64,000 nt of DNA from Microbulbifer donghaiensis. GTDB lineage: Bacteria; Pseudomonadota; Gammaproteobacteria; Pseudomonadales; Cellvibrionaceae. The stretch lies in NCBI RefSeq assembly GCF_900129095.1, contig NZ_FQVA01000001.1, positions 1,550,001 through 1,614,000 on the forward strand. Direction: 5' to 3'. Under the pieces are notes generated by a model that was not told the origin of the DNA, ran no database searches, and saw only the letters and a list, made by a program, of their open reading frames with translations. The position numbers and the translations under genes were made by a program. Shown here one piece after another: positions 35,067 through 46,300 of the stretch (its first letter is position 1; each line of letters starts with the position of its first letter).

Positions 35067-35103
35067 GTAGGATGGGCAAAGGAGCGCAGCGACGTGCCCA
35101 TCA
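35067..35103 (+). repeat. REP element, copy 3
   Basis: An exact copy of the first REP, placed 7 bases beyond the stop of the large outer-membrane gene on the minus strand; its GATGGGC/GCCCATC hairpin could act as transcript end for that operon. Confidence 0.8.
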
Positions 35104-35110
35104 AATCAAC

Positions 35111-38100
35111 TCACAACTTGCCAACCATATTCAGGAACACGCCCTGGCTGTCGTAATCCAGTTGCGTCAGGTCATCCGAGAAATCGGTGAAATTGTAGCC
35201 CACCCCCACCTTCAGATGCTTGCCGATATGCCGGTACAGGCCCACCAGGGCGCCGCTTCTGCGGTCCTGGGCATCGGGCAGGTCGAGCATGCGGCCTTCG
35301 ATCAGCAGGTCCCAGCGGTTGACGAAGTGCCAGTCGGCGCGCAGTACATACAGGCTGGCGCGGCTGTCGAAAAATTCCGGATCCTGGCGATCCAGACTCA
35401 ACTGGCCCAAGCGATAGGCGTACTTAGCACCGAGGGTCCAGCGACGACTGATGTCATAGCTGGTATCGACCGAGAAGATATGGCTCTTCTGGATAAATTC
35501 CGCGGAGGTATTGGCCACCGTGACCTGATCCCGCGTCGGCACATTGTAGAAGTAGGTGTACTTCAGCAGGGTGTTCAGGCGATCGTTTTGCACCGGGCGG
35601 TAGGCGTAGCCCATGACCGCCTCGGTGAATTTGCCATCGTAGAACTCGCCCTGGGAACTCTGGCTGTCGGAATAATTGAATTTGCCGACCAGGCGCCAGT
35701 CCGGATTGAGCTGGTAGCTCAGGGTATTTTTCAGCAGCCAGGTATCGCGCTCGGACTCGGTCACCGTGTCCTCGTCCACCGGCGTCTCCATCGCATCGGT
35801 GCGGTATTCCACCGCCGACGCGAGGCGGATATCGCCGTCGCTGAAGCCCATGTTGACGCCCACCGCGCGGCGATCCGTCTGCGCGCCGGTGCGCGGATCC
35901 TCCAAGGTGCCCGCCTCGACAGAAGTGCCGTAACTCCAGCGGTCGTTCGGCGCCAGATCCATGCCCAGCGCGTGGGTCAGGCCGGTGGAAATATCCCCGT
36001 GGCTGTACTGTTCCTCGCCGTAGATGCTGAGGCTGTCGGAGTAACGGCTGCGGAAGCCGCTGCTCATGTTGCCCTTGCGCGCGCGAATGCCGGTGTCGGT
36101 GCGCTCGTTGTCGAGGCTGTAATTCAGGTACAGATTAGTTCTGTCGGTAATCAGGTAATCGGTGCCGAGGCGCGCGGCGGTGCCGGTGTCGCCGCCGGAC
36201 AGTTCGCTGTCCAGCGTCAGTCGCTCACTCACGCGGTAAGCGCCGCCGAAGCCCGCGCGGTTGTTTTCCTCGCGGGTGCCGGTGACTTCCACGGTGCCCT
36301 GCACGAAACCGAACGCACTCCAGTCCTCACCGGAATCGTAGGAGGCCTGTAACGCCATATCGGTTCTGTCGCCCTGGGTCTGGGTGGCCGGCACCACCGG
36401 CGAGAAATCCTCGCGGCTGTCGGCGCGCGCGCCGGTGCTCAGTCGCCAGTTGTCGTTGAGGCGGTAACCGACCATCAGGTCGACGGCGCTGGTCTGCAGT
36501 CCGAGTTCCTGCTCCTTGCTGTCCGCCTTCAGGCCGACGTCGAAGCGCTCGCCGATCGGCACATTGACACTGGCCCCGTACTGGGTGGTTTCGCCGGTGA
36601 CAAACTGGCCCGGTGCGGAGAAACCGGCTTCGCGCTCCTGGTGGTAGAAAGTACCGGAACCGCGCGCGCCCTCGACAAAATCGCCGAGCTGCAGACTGCC
36701 TTCAATTTTGGAAGCGCCCGCCTTGGCGTCTGGGTCCAGCGGTTGTTGCTGCTGATTAAACGTGAAGCCGCCGTCGTAGGAATTGACGCTGTCCAGGTTG
36801 CCGCCCTGGCTGTCCGCCACTTCGACCTTCACCCAGCTGCCGGCACTCTTGCGCAGCGTCAGGTCGACGCCCTGCAGGGAGGTCTCGTTGTCTTCCTCGT
36901 CCTGCTGGGTGCCGCTGACACCGAGCTTGACGTAATCGCCGAGCCAGTAGTGGGCGCGACCGCCGACGGCGAGCGTATCCATTTCCTCGAAGCCCGGCGT
37001 GTACTCGTAGCGCGCGACCAGGAACTGCGGATTGCCGTTGTAGGAACCGTCCTGAATCAGCAGGTTGTCGTTGGCCAGCGCCGACAGCGGTTTGTTCAGC
37101 AATACGCGACCCTGGATGTAGTCGATATCGTAATCGATTACCGGAGTCAGGTTTTTCACGCCCAGTACCAGGCCCGAATCCTTGTCCCGCACTTCGACGC
37201 GCAGGCGCTCGGAACCGCTGAGCAGATCCTGGTGGCGGAGGAAATACAGCGAGCCGCCGGTACCGCGGTATTCGTCGCGCCCGGCGATGGTACCGGGCTC
37301 GGCACCGAAGGCGTCGACCTGGAAGCGCTTCTCGCCGAAGCTGGTCATGGCATCGCTTTCGAAGTGGCCGTTGGCACCGTAGAGGGCGCGATCGATATGG
37401 GCCAGCTCGTTATCGGTGTAGGCCGCCTTGAAATTGCCCCACAGGCCGTAGTCATCGTACTTGGAAAGTTTTACGTAAAACTTGCCGGAGGTCGGTGCAT
37501 CCTCGACCACGGTGGAATCATCGCCGAAGGTCGGATAGTAGAGATCGCTGTCCAGGCGGCGGAACAGTGCGTCCGGGGATTTTTCCAGGAAGTTGGAGAA
37601 AAGCTCGTCCACCGGCCCCTCTTCGGTATCCGCACTGGCGGACAGGCGCCAGCCCTCACCGAAACCGCCGCTGGTGTAGAACGCCAGCCGGCCGTCGTAA
37701 CTGACGGAGTTGTCGTAATGGGTTGAGTCGCCGGTCACCAGCGCGGCCGGGCCGTTGGTCTTGTCGTAACCGATGGTCAGGTCGGCGATACCGACGGTAA
37801 ACCAGTCGTTGCTGGCAAACTGCAGATCGCGCAGGAACAGATCGCCGTTGCCTTCACCATCGAGCACCGCCACTTCCACCGTGTGCATGCCGCGATCGAA
37901 TATCTGCTCGGCGACAAACTGACCCTGCTCGTTCACCGGCACCGGATTGCCGCCCAGCCAAACGGTGTGGTTTGCGGGAATATCTGCACCGTTCACCAGC
38001 ACACTATTGCCGTCCAGCGGGATGTTGCGGCGCGCCAGGCGGTTCTCGCCGTAACCCACCAGCAGCTCTGTGTCGGCGTCGCCACTTTCGGCCGGCGGGT

Positions 38101-40327
38101 CGATGCTGTCCACCAGCCACAGCGACTGCGGGCGGGTCTCGTCGTAACGGCCCTTGTCGTCGTAAGCGCGCACCAGGTACTGCAATTTTTTCAGCGGCGC
38201 CTGGAATTCCTCGAATTCCGCCTGCCACTCGCCCTCACCGTTTTCATCCAGTTCCAAAACCGCCAGCGGTGCGTCGCGCAGGGACTGATCTTCCTCGAAC
38301 AGGCGCACTTCGGTGCGTTCGATAAAGGACGGGTAGTTGCTGTAGCTCTTGAACTGCACGCGGCTGTCGGCGATTTCCGTTTCCGGATCGTCCGCGTAGC
38401 GGATGGTGCTCGGCCAGGCGGTGACATTCAGGCGCGGCTGCATTTTCTTGTTGTCGAAGCGGAACTGGATATTGGCGTTTTCCAGGGCCACGTCGGTGCA
38501 GCGCTGCAGGTCGGCGGAGTTTTTGTAGGGATCGTATTCCGGGCTGCCGTCCACGGTGATGCGCATCAGGTTCAGCGCGTAGGGATTGTGGGCCAGGGCC
38601 TCGCGGTTGATACGCTCGATTTCCAGGCGATCTTTATCCGCCAGCACCGCCAGCTCATCGTAGAGCACCTGCACTTCCACGCGGGCGCCGTCCAGCTGGA
38701 TAAAGCCGGTCGCCACCACGTCATCGGACTGCACGTAACCGCGGCCCTCGAACTCCACCTGTTCGTCGCTGAGCTGCAGTTCCTGTTGGGCCTGCTCCAT
38801 GGCGCGGCGCGCGCGTGCACTGGACAAGCCGACATCGTCGCCGTAGACCATCGCCTCGCGGCGCTCCATGCGCTCGTTGTCGCTGTAGCCGATAAAGCTC
38901 AGGCGTACATTGGCCTTGCCGGCAACCTCCGCCATCGCATTGCGCATCTGCATCAGCTGCGCCTGGGAAATCAGCGGATCACCGTTATCGAAGCGAATCG
39001 GAGGAATCGGGCCGCTCGGGGATTCGTGCGCAATGGTAATGGTCTCGGCACCGGCCGCCTCCGGACAGGCCTGCACACCGTCACCGGCGGTTTCCAGCGC
39101 ATCGTCGTACCAGAATTCCACTTCGACGCGGCGGTTCAGCGCGCGCCCCTTCGGCGTGTCGTTGGCGGCCAGCGGCTGGGTGGCGCCCTTACCACTGCTC
39201 GTTACCATATACTCGGGCAGGCCCAGAGTATCGCGCACGGCCAGTGCGACCCTCCTGGCCTCGGCGCGGGACAGCGCCATATGATCGCTGTACAACTGTG
39301 CCGGCCCCTCCGGCAGCGGCAAGGCATCGGTGTGGCCGACAAAGTGAATCACCAGATTGTTCTTGTCAGCCAGATTCGCCCGCACTTCGCTGATGCGGCG
39401 CACGAAGGCCTCGGGCAGGTCCACCTGCCCGGCTGCGAGCCGCAGCGGCGTAACCAGGTTTTTCATGCGCGCGCGCTGTTCGCTGCCGGCGGTGTAATGC
39501 AGGCGGCAGACGGTTTCCTGGCGGCACACCTTGACCCGGTTCAGCGCCAGCGCCTCGGCACGAGCGCGCTCGGCCATCGCCTCGGCGTCCAGCGCGTCGT
39601 AGGTGACCAGTACCTGCACGCGGCGATTCAGTTCGCGCCCGGCGGTAGTGATATTGTCGGCAACCGGTTCGGCGTCACCGCGCCCCTCGAAGGACACCAT
39701 GTCTTCCGGCAGCTCCAGTGCCAGCTGGAAGAACTCCGCCACCTGCTGGGCGCGGGTGCGGGTAAACTCCTCTTTATCGGCAAACTCCTCCAGCTGCTCC
39801 GCGCTCAGCGGGTCACTGTCGGTGTGGCCGATAAAGCGCAGCTGCAGGTTGGGTTGCTCGCCCAGCTCGGCGAGCTTCTCCTTCAGTTCTTGCACGGATG
39901 CCGCATTGATTTCTTCATCCACCGACTGGAACAGCAGCGGCTCGATGAAATCTTCCTCGATAACCGGCTCCGGCGGTGCGACAAAACTGGTCGCATCCTG
40001 CACCCACTGGCGACGCGGCTGACCGAGGATCATGGACTCGGTGTTGTTGCCGATTGGTTTCTCTTCGTAGACAGCCTCGGGCTCCGCCTCTTTATCGGCT
40101 GAAGGCTCCTCGACCTCTGGCGACAGCCCGGGGATTCTCTGCCACACCTGCCACCAGGAAGTCTCTTTCGACTGGACCTGTTCTGTTTCCTGAGCAAATG
40201 CCGGCAGCGCAAGGAAGGCTGCCAGTGTCAGGACCAAACGCCGGTCGCTGCCATTGGCGGATGGCCGCCCCGCCGCTCTTACCGCGGTAGAGATTTTTTT
40301 ATGCGTGCCGCATTTATCAGAGAACAT
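35111..40327 (-). CDS. outer-membrane protein with three OmpA-like domains and C-terminal barrel-like region
   Basis: 1738 aa from ATG at 40327, which overlaps the stop of the giant gene upstream (TGATG) and has AAGGA in front, so translation is coupled. Signal peptide about 1-45 (ends LALPAFA). Three OmpA-like domains follow, at about 130-245, 300-410 and 440-560, each with a HTD- or YSD-type core (RFIGHTDSDPL, FVGHTDALPL, FIGYSDNER) and ELNRRV/ALNRRV peptidoglycan-binding-like ends in the first two. A middle Ig-like region (about 630-820) leads into about 850 residues of alternating amphipathic strands rich in Tyr, Trp and Asp, ending VFLNMVGKL, typical of a large outer-membrane barrel. It could anchor the giant DUF11 proteins to wall and outer membrane. 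That function is inferred. Confidence 0.8.
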   Translation of the reverse strand: MFSDKCGTHKKISTAVRAAGRPSANGSDRRLVLTLAAFLALPAFAQETEQVQSKETSWWQVWQRIPGLSPEVEEPSADKEAEPEAVYEEKPIGNNTESMILGQPRRQWVQDATSFVAPPEPVIEEDFIEPLLFQSVDEEINAASVQELKEKLAELGEQPNLQLRFIGHTDSDPLSAEQLEEFADKEEFTRTRAQQVAEFFQLALELPEDMVSFEGRGDAEPVADNITTAGRELNRRVQVLVTYDALDAEAMAERARAEALALNRVKVCRQETVCRLHYTAGSEQRARMKNLVTPLRLAAGQVDLPEAFVRRISEVRANLADKNNLVIHFVGHTDALPLPEGPAQLYSDHMALSRAEARRVALAVRDTLGLPEYMVTSSGKGATQPLAANDTPKGRALNRRVEVEFWYDDALETAGDGVQACPEAAGAETITIAHESPSGPIPPIRFDNGDPLISQAQLMQMRNAMAEVAGKANVRLSFIGYSDNERMERREAMVYGDDVGLSSARARRAMEQAQQELQLSDEQVEFEGRGYVQSDDVVATGFIQLDGARVEVQVLYDELAVLADKDRLEIERINREALAHNPYALNLMRITVDGSPEYDPYKNSADLQRCTDVALENANIQFRFDNKKMQPRLNVTAWPSTIRYADDPETEIADSRVQFKSYSNYPSFIERTEVRLFEEDQSLRDAPLAVLELDENGEGEWQAEFEEFQAPLKKLQYLVRAYDDKGRYDETRPQSLWLVDSIDPPAESGDADTELLVGYGENRLARRNIPLDGNSVLVNGADIPANHTVWLGGNPVPVNEQGQFVAEQIFDRGMHTVEVAVLDGEGNGDLFLRDLQFASNDWFTVGIADLTIGYDKTNGPAALVTGDSTHYDNSVSYDGRLAFYTSGGFGEGWRLSASADTEEGPVDELFSNFLEKSPDALFRRLDSDLYYPTFGDDSTVVEDAPTSGKFYVKLSKYDDYGLWGNFKAAYTDNELAHIDRALYGANGHFESDAMTSFGEKRFQVDAFGAEPGTIAGRDEYRGTGGSLYFLRHQDLLSGSERLRVEVRDKDSGLVLGVKNLTPVIDYDIDYIQGRVLLNKPLSALANDNLLIQDGSYNGNPQFLVARYEYTPGFEEMDTLAVGGRAHYWLGDYVKLGVSGTQQDEEDNETSLQGVDLTLRKSAGSWVKVEVADSQGGNLDSVNSYDGGFTFNQQQQPLDPDAKAGASKIEGSLQLGDFVEGARGSGTFYHQEREAGFSAPGQFVTGETTQYGASVNVPIGERFDVGLKADSKEQELGLQTSAVDLMVGYRLNDNWRLSTGARADSREDFSPVVPATQTQGDRTDMALQASYDSGEDWSAFGFVQGTVEVTGTREENNRAGFGGAYRVSERLTLDSELSGGDTGTAARLGTDYLITDRTNLYLNYSLDNERTDTGIRARKGNMSSGFRSRYSDSLSIYGEEQYSHGDISTGLTHALGMDLAPNDRWSYGTSVEAGTLEDPRTGAQTDRRAVGVNMGFSDGDIRLASAVEYRTDAMETPVDEDTVTESERDTWLLKNTLSYQLNPDWRLVGKFNYSDSQSSQGEFYDGKFTEAVMGYAYRPVQNDRLNTLLKYTYFYNVPTRDQVTVANTSAEFIQKSHIFSVDTSYDISRRWTLGAKYAYRLGQLSLDRQDPEFFDSRASLYVLRADWHFVNRWDLLIEGRMLDLPDAQDRRSGALVGLYRHIGKHLKVGVGYNFTDFSDDLTQLDYDSQGVFLNMVGKL

Positions 40328-43300
40328 CACTGTAATCCTTCCTTGCTCGGCGGCGCTCCACGTCGCCAGAAGATTTCGGTTTCTATAGTCAGCTCGTAGT
40401 CGCCGTACTGCTCGGCCCACTGCTCGGCAATCTGCGCCTTGATGTGGTCCAGTCGCTCGTCCACCAGCCCCGGCTCCTCATTTTCCGCCAGGTAGGCGAG
40501 GCGCAGCACGGACGGCGCTTCACTCAGTTTTTCCAGCAGCAACTCGGTGCGCGAATGCCACTGCGGGCGCAACTCGGTAGTACCCGGCTCGAATACCGCC
40601 TCGGCCATATCCAGGCGCACGACGCGGTGCAGGCTGGAGCCGAAGTTGACCTTGATCATCTTGCCTCGGGTCGCGCGCACTACCCGTGGGTTTTCACTGG
40701 TGAGGCGATAACCACTGGGCAGGCTGCGATCATCGAGTTTCAACACGAAGTTGGAACCGCGATCCTGGTTCGGCACCACCGCACAGGTGATATGGAAACG
40801 GCCGTGGGCATCGGTCGTGGCGTTGAGGCCTGTGGCGGTAACCACCCGCGCTCCGGGCACGCCGCCTTCTCCGGCGTCCTGGTAACCGTTCATATTTTTA
40901 TCGTCGTAAACCTTGCCGATGACATCGGTGCAATCGAAGGTCGGGTCGGGAATCACGCGCACCGTCGCCGACGCCTCTCCGGAAGCAACCTGCCCGGAAA
41001 GGTCGTTGAACATCCGCGCGCGGTTGATGTACTCATCCTCGCCGACACCGGAACCGACTACCAGTAACAGCTTCACGGTACGGGTCTGATCTGGATCAAC
41101 ACGCAGGTTGGACCAGATCAATTGCAAGCCCTCGGTCTGCGGCTCAACCGCCATGCCGTCAAGCTGTGCCGAGCCCGCCACATACTTGAAGCCCGCCGGG
41201 AAGAAATCCACCAGGCGCAGGTCGGTCAGCGGTACCGGCAGGGTGTTGCTGAAGGTGATGGTGTAGGGCACCAGCTGGCTGCGCGTAACGTTGAGCATGG
41301 CTGCAGTCTTGGTAATCGACAGCGCACCATCCAGCTGCGGATCAACCGCAATGTGGTTGTTGAACAGCTGGCTCTCACCCGGGATACGGTTGTCGTCGAG
41401 TCGCAAACGCAGGTAGTAATTGGTCGCATCGCTCTGCGCATCCACATCCACCGGCTGCGGCAATTCGGACAGTTGCGCCTCACAATAGTCGGCGGTGCCG
41501 GGAACGGCGTCCGCGCTGCTGCCCAGACAGGCGGCGACATCGAACGCGGCAGTATCACCATTCGTTTGCGGCGGAATGATCTGGGACTCGCCGGCAATGT
41601 AAGCATCGCCCGGCATCTGTACCTGAATCAGGTAGTCCGAATTCGCCGCACAGGCTGCACCGCTGAAATTGATATCGAACTTGTAGTGACCGCCAGGCTG
41701 GGTGACCTGTCCCTGCTGTTTCGGATCGTCAAAGCAGCTGTCCGGCAGCGCCATGCCGCTGGATACGCTCAACATGGTTACCGTGGCGCCGGATACCGGC
41801 ACGCGCAGTACGGAATCGTAGATGACACCGTTCGGCGTCAGCGGCAGGTTCAGGTTCTGTAAGTTGGAACCGGAGCCCACATAGATATCGCTGATTTTCT
41901 GCGGACCATTGGTGAAGTCGGAGCTGCCATTACCCAGCGAAGCAGTGCTGGCGCCGGCGTTGGGGGCGCTGTAGCGCAGCTCATAGCTGGCACCACCGGC
42001 TGTCGTACTCGAGGCATAGTTCGGCACCAGCCCGGAGAACTGGAAGAAGCCGTTTTCATCACTCTGCACGGTATCCTGCAGCGCATTGTTGAAATACAGC
42101 GCCACGCTCCAGTTCTGCAGCAGGCGCTCTTCGCCGTCGAGCACACCGTCGAAGTTGACATCGTGCCAGAGATAGCCGGCCAGGTTCGCGATACCCGGGG
42201 TACCGCCGAGATCGATGGCGACACTCGCCTGCGCCATTGAGGCCGGATCATTCCATTGCACCTGTGCAGTGTTCAGAACCCGATAGCCAATGGCCAGATT
42301 GTCCGCGAGGCGAGCCTGGAAGCGCAGCGTGGCGGTAGCGTCCGGCTGCAGCTCGCCGAAAGTACCGGCGAAGTCGGCGGTAATTACCGAGCCCGTCATC
42401 GTGATGCCCGCTGCCTGGCCATTCAGTTGCGCCGAGCCGCCCACGTAGGTGAGCACACCGTCACCGGCCACCAACAGGTCATCGGTGATGGTTACATAGG
42501 TAGCCGGCACGCCACTGATGTTGGTGACCTTCACCAGGTATTCCAGCACCGCACCCGGCTCGGCAGCAGCACCGCCGACCACCGCCACCTCTTTGGTGAT
42601 GGACAGCTGCTGCGCATCACCGACCACGACCTGCGTAGGTTGCGCGCCATTGGACGGGTTGCCGTCGGCATCGGTTAGCGTCAGCGGCAGTTCAACGGTA
42701 GTGACACTGCCCTGGTTGCTGATCACCGTACCGGTTGGGGTACCCGCGTTGACGCGTACTTCGAAGGTGACCGTGGCCGTCTGCCCGGAAGTAATCGCGC
42801 CCTCGCCCGCGCCGGGTAGCGGCGGTGTCAGATCATCGGAGGCAATCGGCAGCCCCGCATCCAAACGCGAAGTACCGCCGCCGTTGTCCGCGACATCAAA
42901 GCCGTTCAACTTGGTAGTGCCGGCCTCATAGGTGGTGTTGGCCGGCATCTGGTCGGTCAGCACCGCATCGGTGGCATCCACACCGCCGGCATTGGTGACG
43001 GTGATGGTATAGCGCAGTACATCGCCCGGATCGACGATGCCGACGGACAGGTTGTCCTCGGAAATTTCCACGGTCTTCTGCACCAGCAGCAGCGGCACAT
43101 CACCGACGATGTCCACGGTGGGGTCATTGACGATTTCGGTGGTCGGGTCGTCCGACGCCACCTCTTCGAAAGCGCCACTACCGGTACCGCCGCCGTTGAC
43201 GAAGCCCTGGTTGGAAATCAGCGTGCCGTCGCCGACATCGTTAATGGTGACGTCGAAGGTAATCACTGCCGGCTCGGCGCCGCTGGCTGCGGCGGCAATA

Positions 43301-46300
43301 ACACCGGCCGCCTCTCCCGGCGAGTTGATCGCCATATCCGCGGACAAAGCGGTAGTTCCGCCGACGTCAGCCACGGCCGCGCCGTTCAAAGTGGTGGAAT
43401 TGGCAATGTAAGTGGTATTCGCCGGCACTAGGTCGCGCAGCACCATATCCACTGCATTTTCGCTGCCGGTGTTTTCTACGCGAATGGTGTAGCGCAGGGT
43501 GTCCCCTGCCAGTAACAGATCCGCATCATCGGTAATATCCTCCGAGGTCTTTTCAACCCGGAACAGCGGTGTGGAGCTGATCAGTGTCGCGGTCGGGTCC
43601 TCGGCACCGCCCACCAGCGGATCATCACTCAAACCAAAGACCACATCGCTGATGGTCAGCTGGGCCTGGTTGAGCACCACCGTGCCGCTATTAATTACCG
43701 ACGCGAGCGTGACTTCGAACACAATGGTCAGGGTATCGCCGGGCTGCCCCGCCTCGGCAATCGTCAGGTTGCTGACCTCGAGCAGGCCGGTGCCCTTGGT
43801 GCCGCCGTTAGCGGTGACATTTATTACTCCGCTGGACGCCTGTGCATTGCCTATGGAGTTCGGCGCAAACATCGCCGACGCATTGAGGCGATCCAGCTCA
43901 TCCACAAGGGTGAAATCACTCAGCGGCACATCGCTGGTGTTCTGGATTTCGATCGTGTATTGCAGGCGATCGCCGGGACTGGCCTCTGTGCCCGCCTGGC
44001 CGGTGGTCAGGTTCAACACCGTCTTGCGGGTTTCCAGAATCACCGACTCAACGGAAAACTCGTGGCTGTCCTGGTGATCCACAACGCCGGGCGTACCGTC
44101 GGTGAGCTGGCGCTGGTAGGCAAAGCGCTCGGACGATGAGGCGTCGGCGCTGAACCATTGCGTGGCACCGGCGATATTTACCAGCGTGCTGCCATTGATG
44201 TTGTCGCCGTCCGCCTCGACCTGATAGCTCAGGCTCAGGCGGTCGCCTGGCGCCAGCGCATCGTCGGTCTGCAGGGTGGCGGAGAACTCGCAGGTAGGAT
44301 CGCCGGCGACAAAATTAACCGCAAAGTCCGCCGCACTCAGGGTAACGGTGGAATTGTCAGCCTTGTAAATCACCGCGGTCTGAATCGCTGGCTGAACATC
44401 GCAGATACCGCCCGGGGTCGGGTTGGGCAGCCAGTCGGTCAGGGTCACGTTCCAAGCGCTCGAGTCACCGCTGTTCAGCACATCGAGGGTGAAATTGTCC
44501 GGCGTGCCCACATGCAGGGATGCCGGGCCGGTTTTATCTACCACCAGTTCGGGGTGAACGATGGTCACCGGATTGGCATCACCGCCAGTGCTGGCATCAT
44601 CGCCCTGGCGCGCAACGCCGTTGTCGTAGTCGTACCAGGCGCGGTTTACAAACGGTGTCGTGCGGGCCTGGTTATTGGCGGAGTTCAGTACCTCAACGGT
44701 AATCTGCACTTCCACCTGGCCGCCGGCGGGAATATCGATTCCGCCGCTGGTGTCGAAGAGCACCAGGTTATTCGCAGAGCCGCTGTTGGTGAGTGCAACA
44801 CCGCCCAATGTGGCGGCGACAAAGCTCAGGTCCACACCGGTAGCGGCCAGGTTGTCATGGATCTGCACATCCTGCAGTGCCACATTCACCGGCGTCGCGG
44901 GCACCGTGATGGTGTAAGTCAGCTGCTCACCGATGGCGACGGTAGTCTGCGTAGCGACCTTGCTCAGCACTCCCGGTCCGGGAGTGGTCAGCGCGGCGGT
45001 CGCCGGGGCACTGGGACCGTATTCCTGGCGCTCGCCCACTACACCTTCGCTGGGCACATCGTTATTGTCGAACGAGTAGTAGAGCTCGGCCTGGGCGCTG
45101 TTGGTCAGCGTCAGGCCAGCGCCGAGATCGGTATCGGCACTGACTTCATAAACCAGCGTCAGCGTCTCGCCGGGCTGGATGGTGTAGGTGTCGGCGCTGC
45201 CACTATCGAGATTCCAGCGGGCGATACCGGTATTGGCGTCGTAGCTCGGAACCAGGGTGCTGCTGATACCGTTGATGGAAACGGTACTCGGGCCGCCGTT
45301 CTGGCGCATGCCCACGGGCAGAGTGTCACTCACCACCAGGTCGTAGGCCGGCGCCGCACCACCGTTGGTGACCGCCACCGTATAGGTAGCGATTTCCCCC
45401 GCGACGATGACGTCGTCACCGTCGGCCGTGGTCGCGCTCTTGGCCACGGACAGCTCCGGTTGCAGCAGTTCCACCGTCGCTTCGGCGGTTTTGGTCGGTG
45501 CCGCAACGCCGGCCACGGTGTAGTCCAGGGTGGCACTGTTGAGTAGCTGCCGGGATGTGGGGTTTTGGGCCAGGACGTCGTTCAGTACTCGCGCACGATA
45601 GACGATCCGCAGTTCATCACTGCTGCTGCCCACCGGGTTGGTCAGGGAGGCCCAGTTCCAGCTCAGTGTCTGCGGGGCACTGATGCCATCTCCGCTGACG
45701 AGCGGATCTGCGGTGCCCGCGACGCCGAATTCGCTGACGCTGACAACGCGCTCGAACACCATGCCCAGCGGCAAGCTGTCGACCAGCTCCAGGTCGCTGT
45801 GAGTGCCTTTCTGCAGCCCGAGAGTCAGGGTGAAATCCACCCGGTCGCCCACGCGCAGGTTGTCATCGCCGGCACCGAAGGTGTCGGTCAGCCACGCCTT
45901 GGCCAGGGTCGTATTGTCCGGCGCGCCCACATTGGTGCTGTCGGAAGCGCGGTAATCGTTAAAGCCACCGCTGCCATCGCGCTCGTTACTGTCAGCGCCA
46001 CTCAGGCTGGTCCAGGTGGCGGTGGCGACGTTACTCAGGATTTGTCCCGGTGCCACATCGTCCTGCACCTGCACCTGGTATTCGACAACTACCTGCTGGC
46101 CTTTCACCAGATCCCAGGCGGGCCAGCTCAAAACCTGCGGCGAGCCGGTGACTGTCGGCTCACTGGCCGCGCCGTCTACAGTTGCGGTGCCGGCTAGGTA
46201 TTGCAGGCCGGTGCTGAGGGTGTCCACCAGCAGCAGGTCAAAGGCGGTGGAGAAATTGGCTCCGTCCTGTGCTTCCAGCGTCACGGTATAGGTGAGGATG

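Noticed and set aside
34855..35079. 74-aa frame encoding a repeated 7-residue unit
   Set aside because: It is only the translation of the CATTCCG tandem repeat.
35220..40290. Long plus-strand open frames opposite the OmpA/barrel gene, up to 739 aa
   Set aside because: Antisense shadows with low-complexity products and no ribosome sites.
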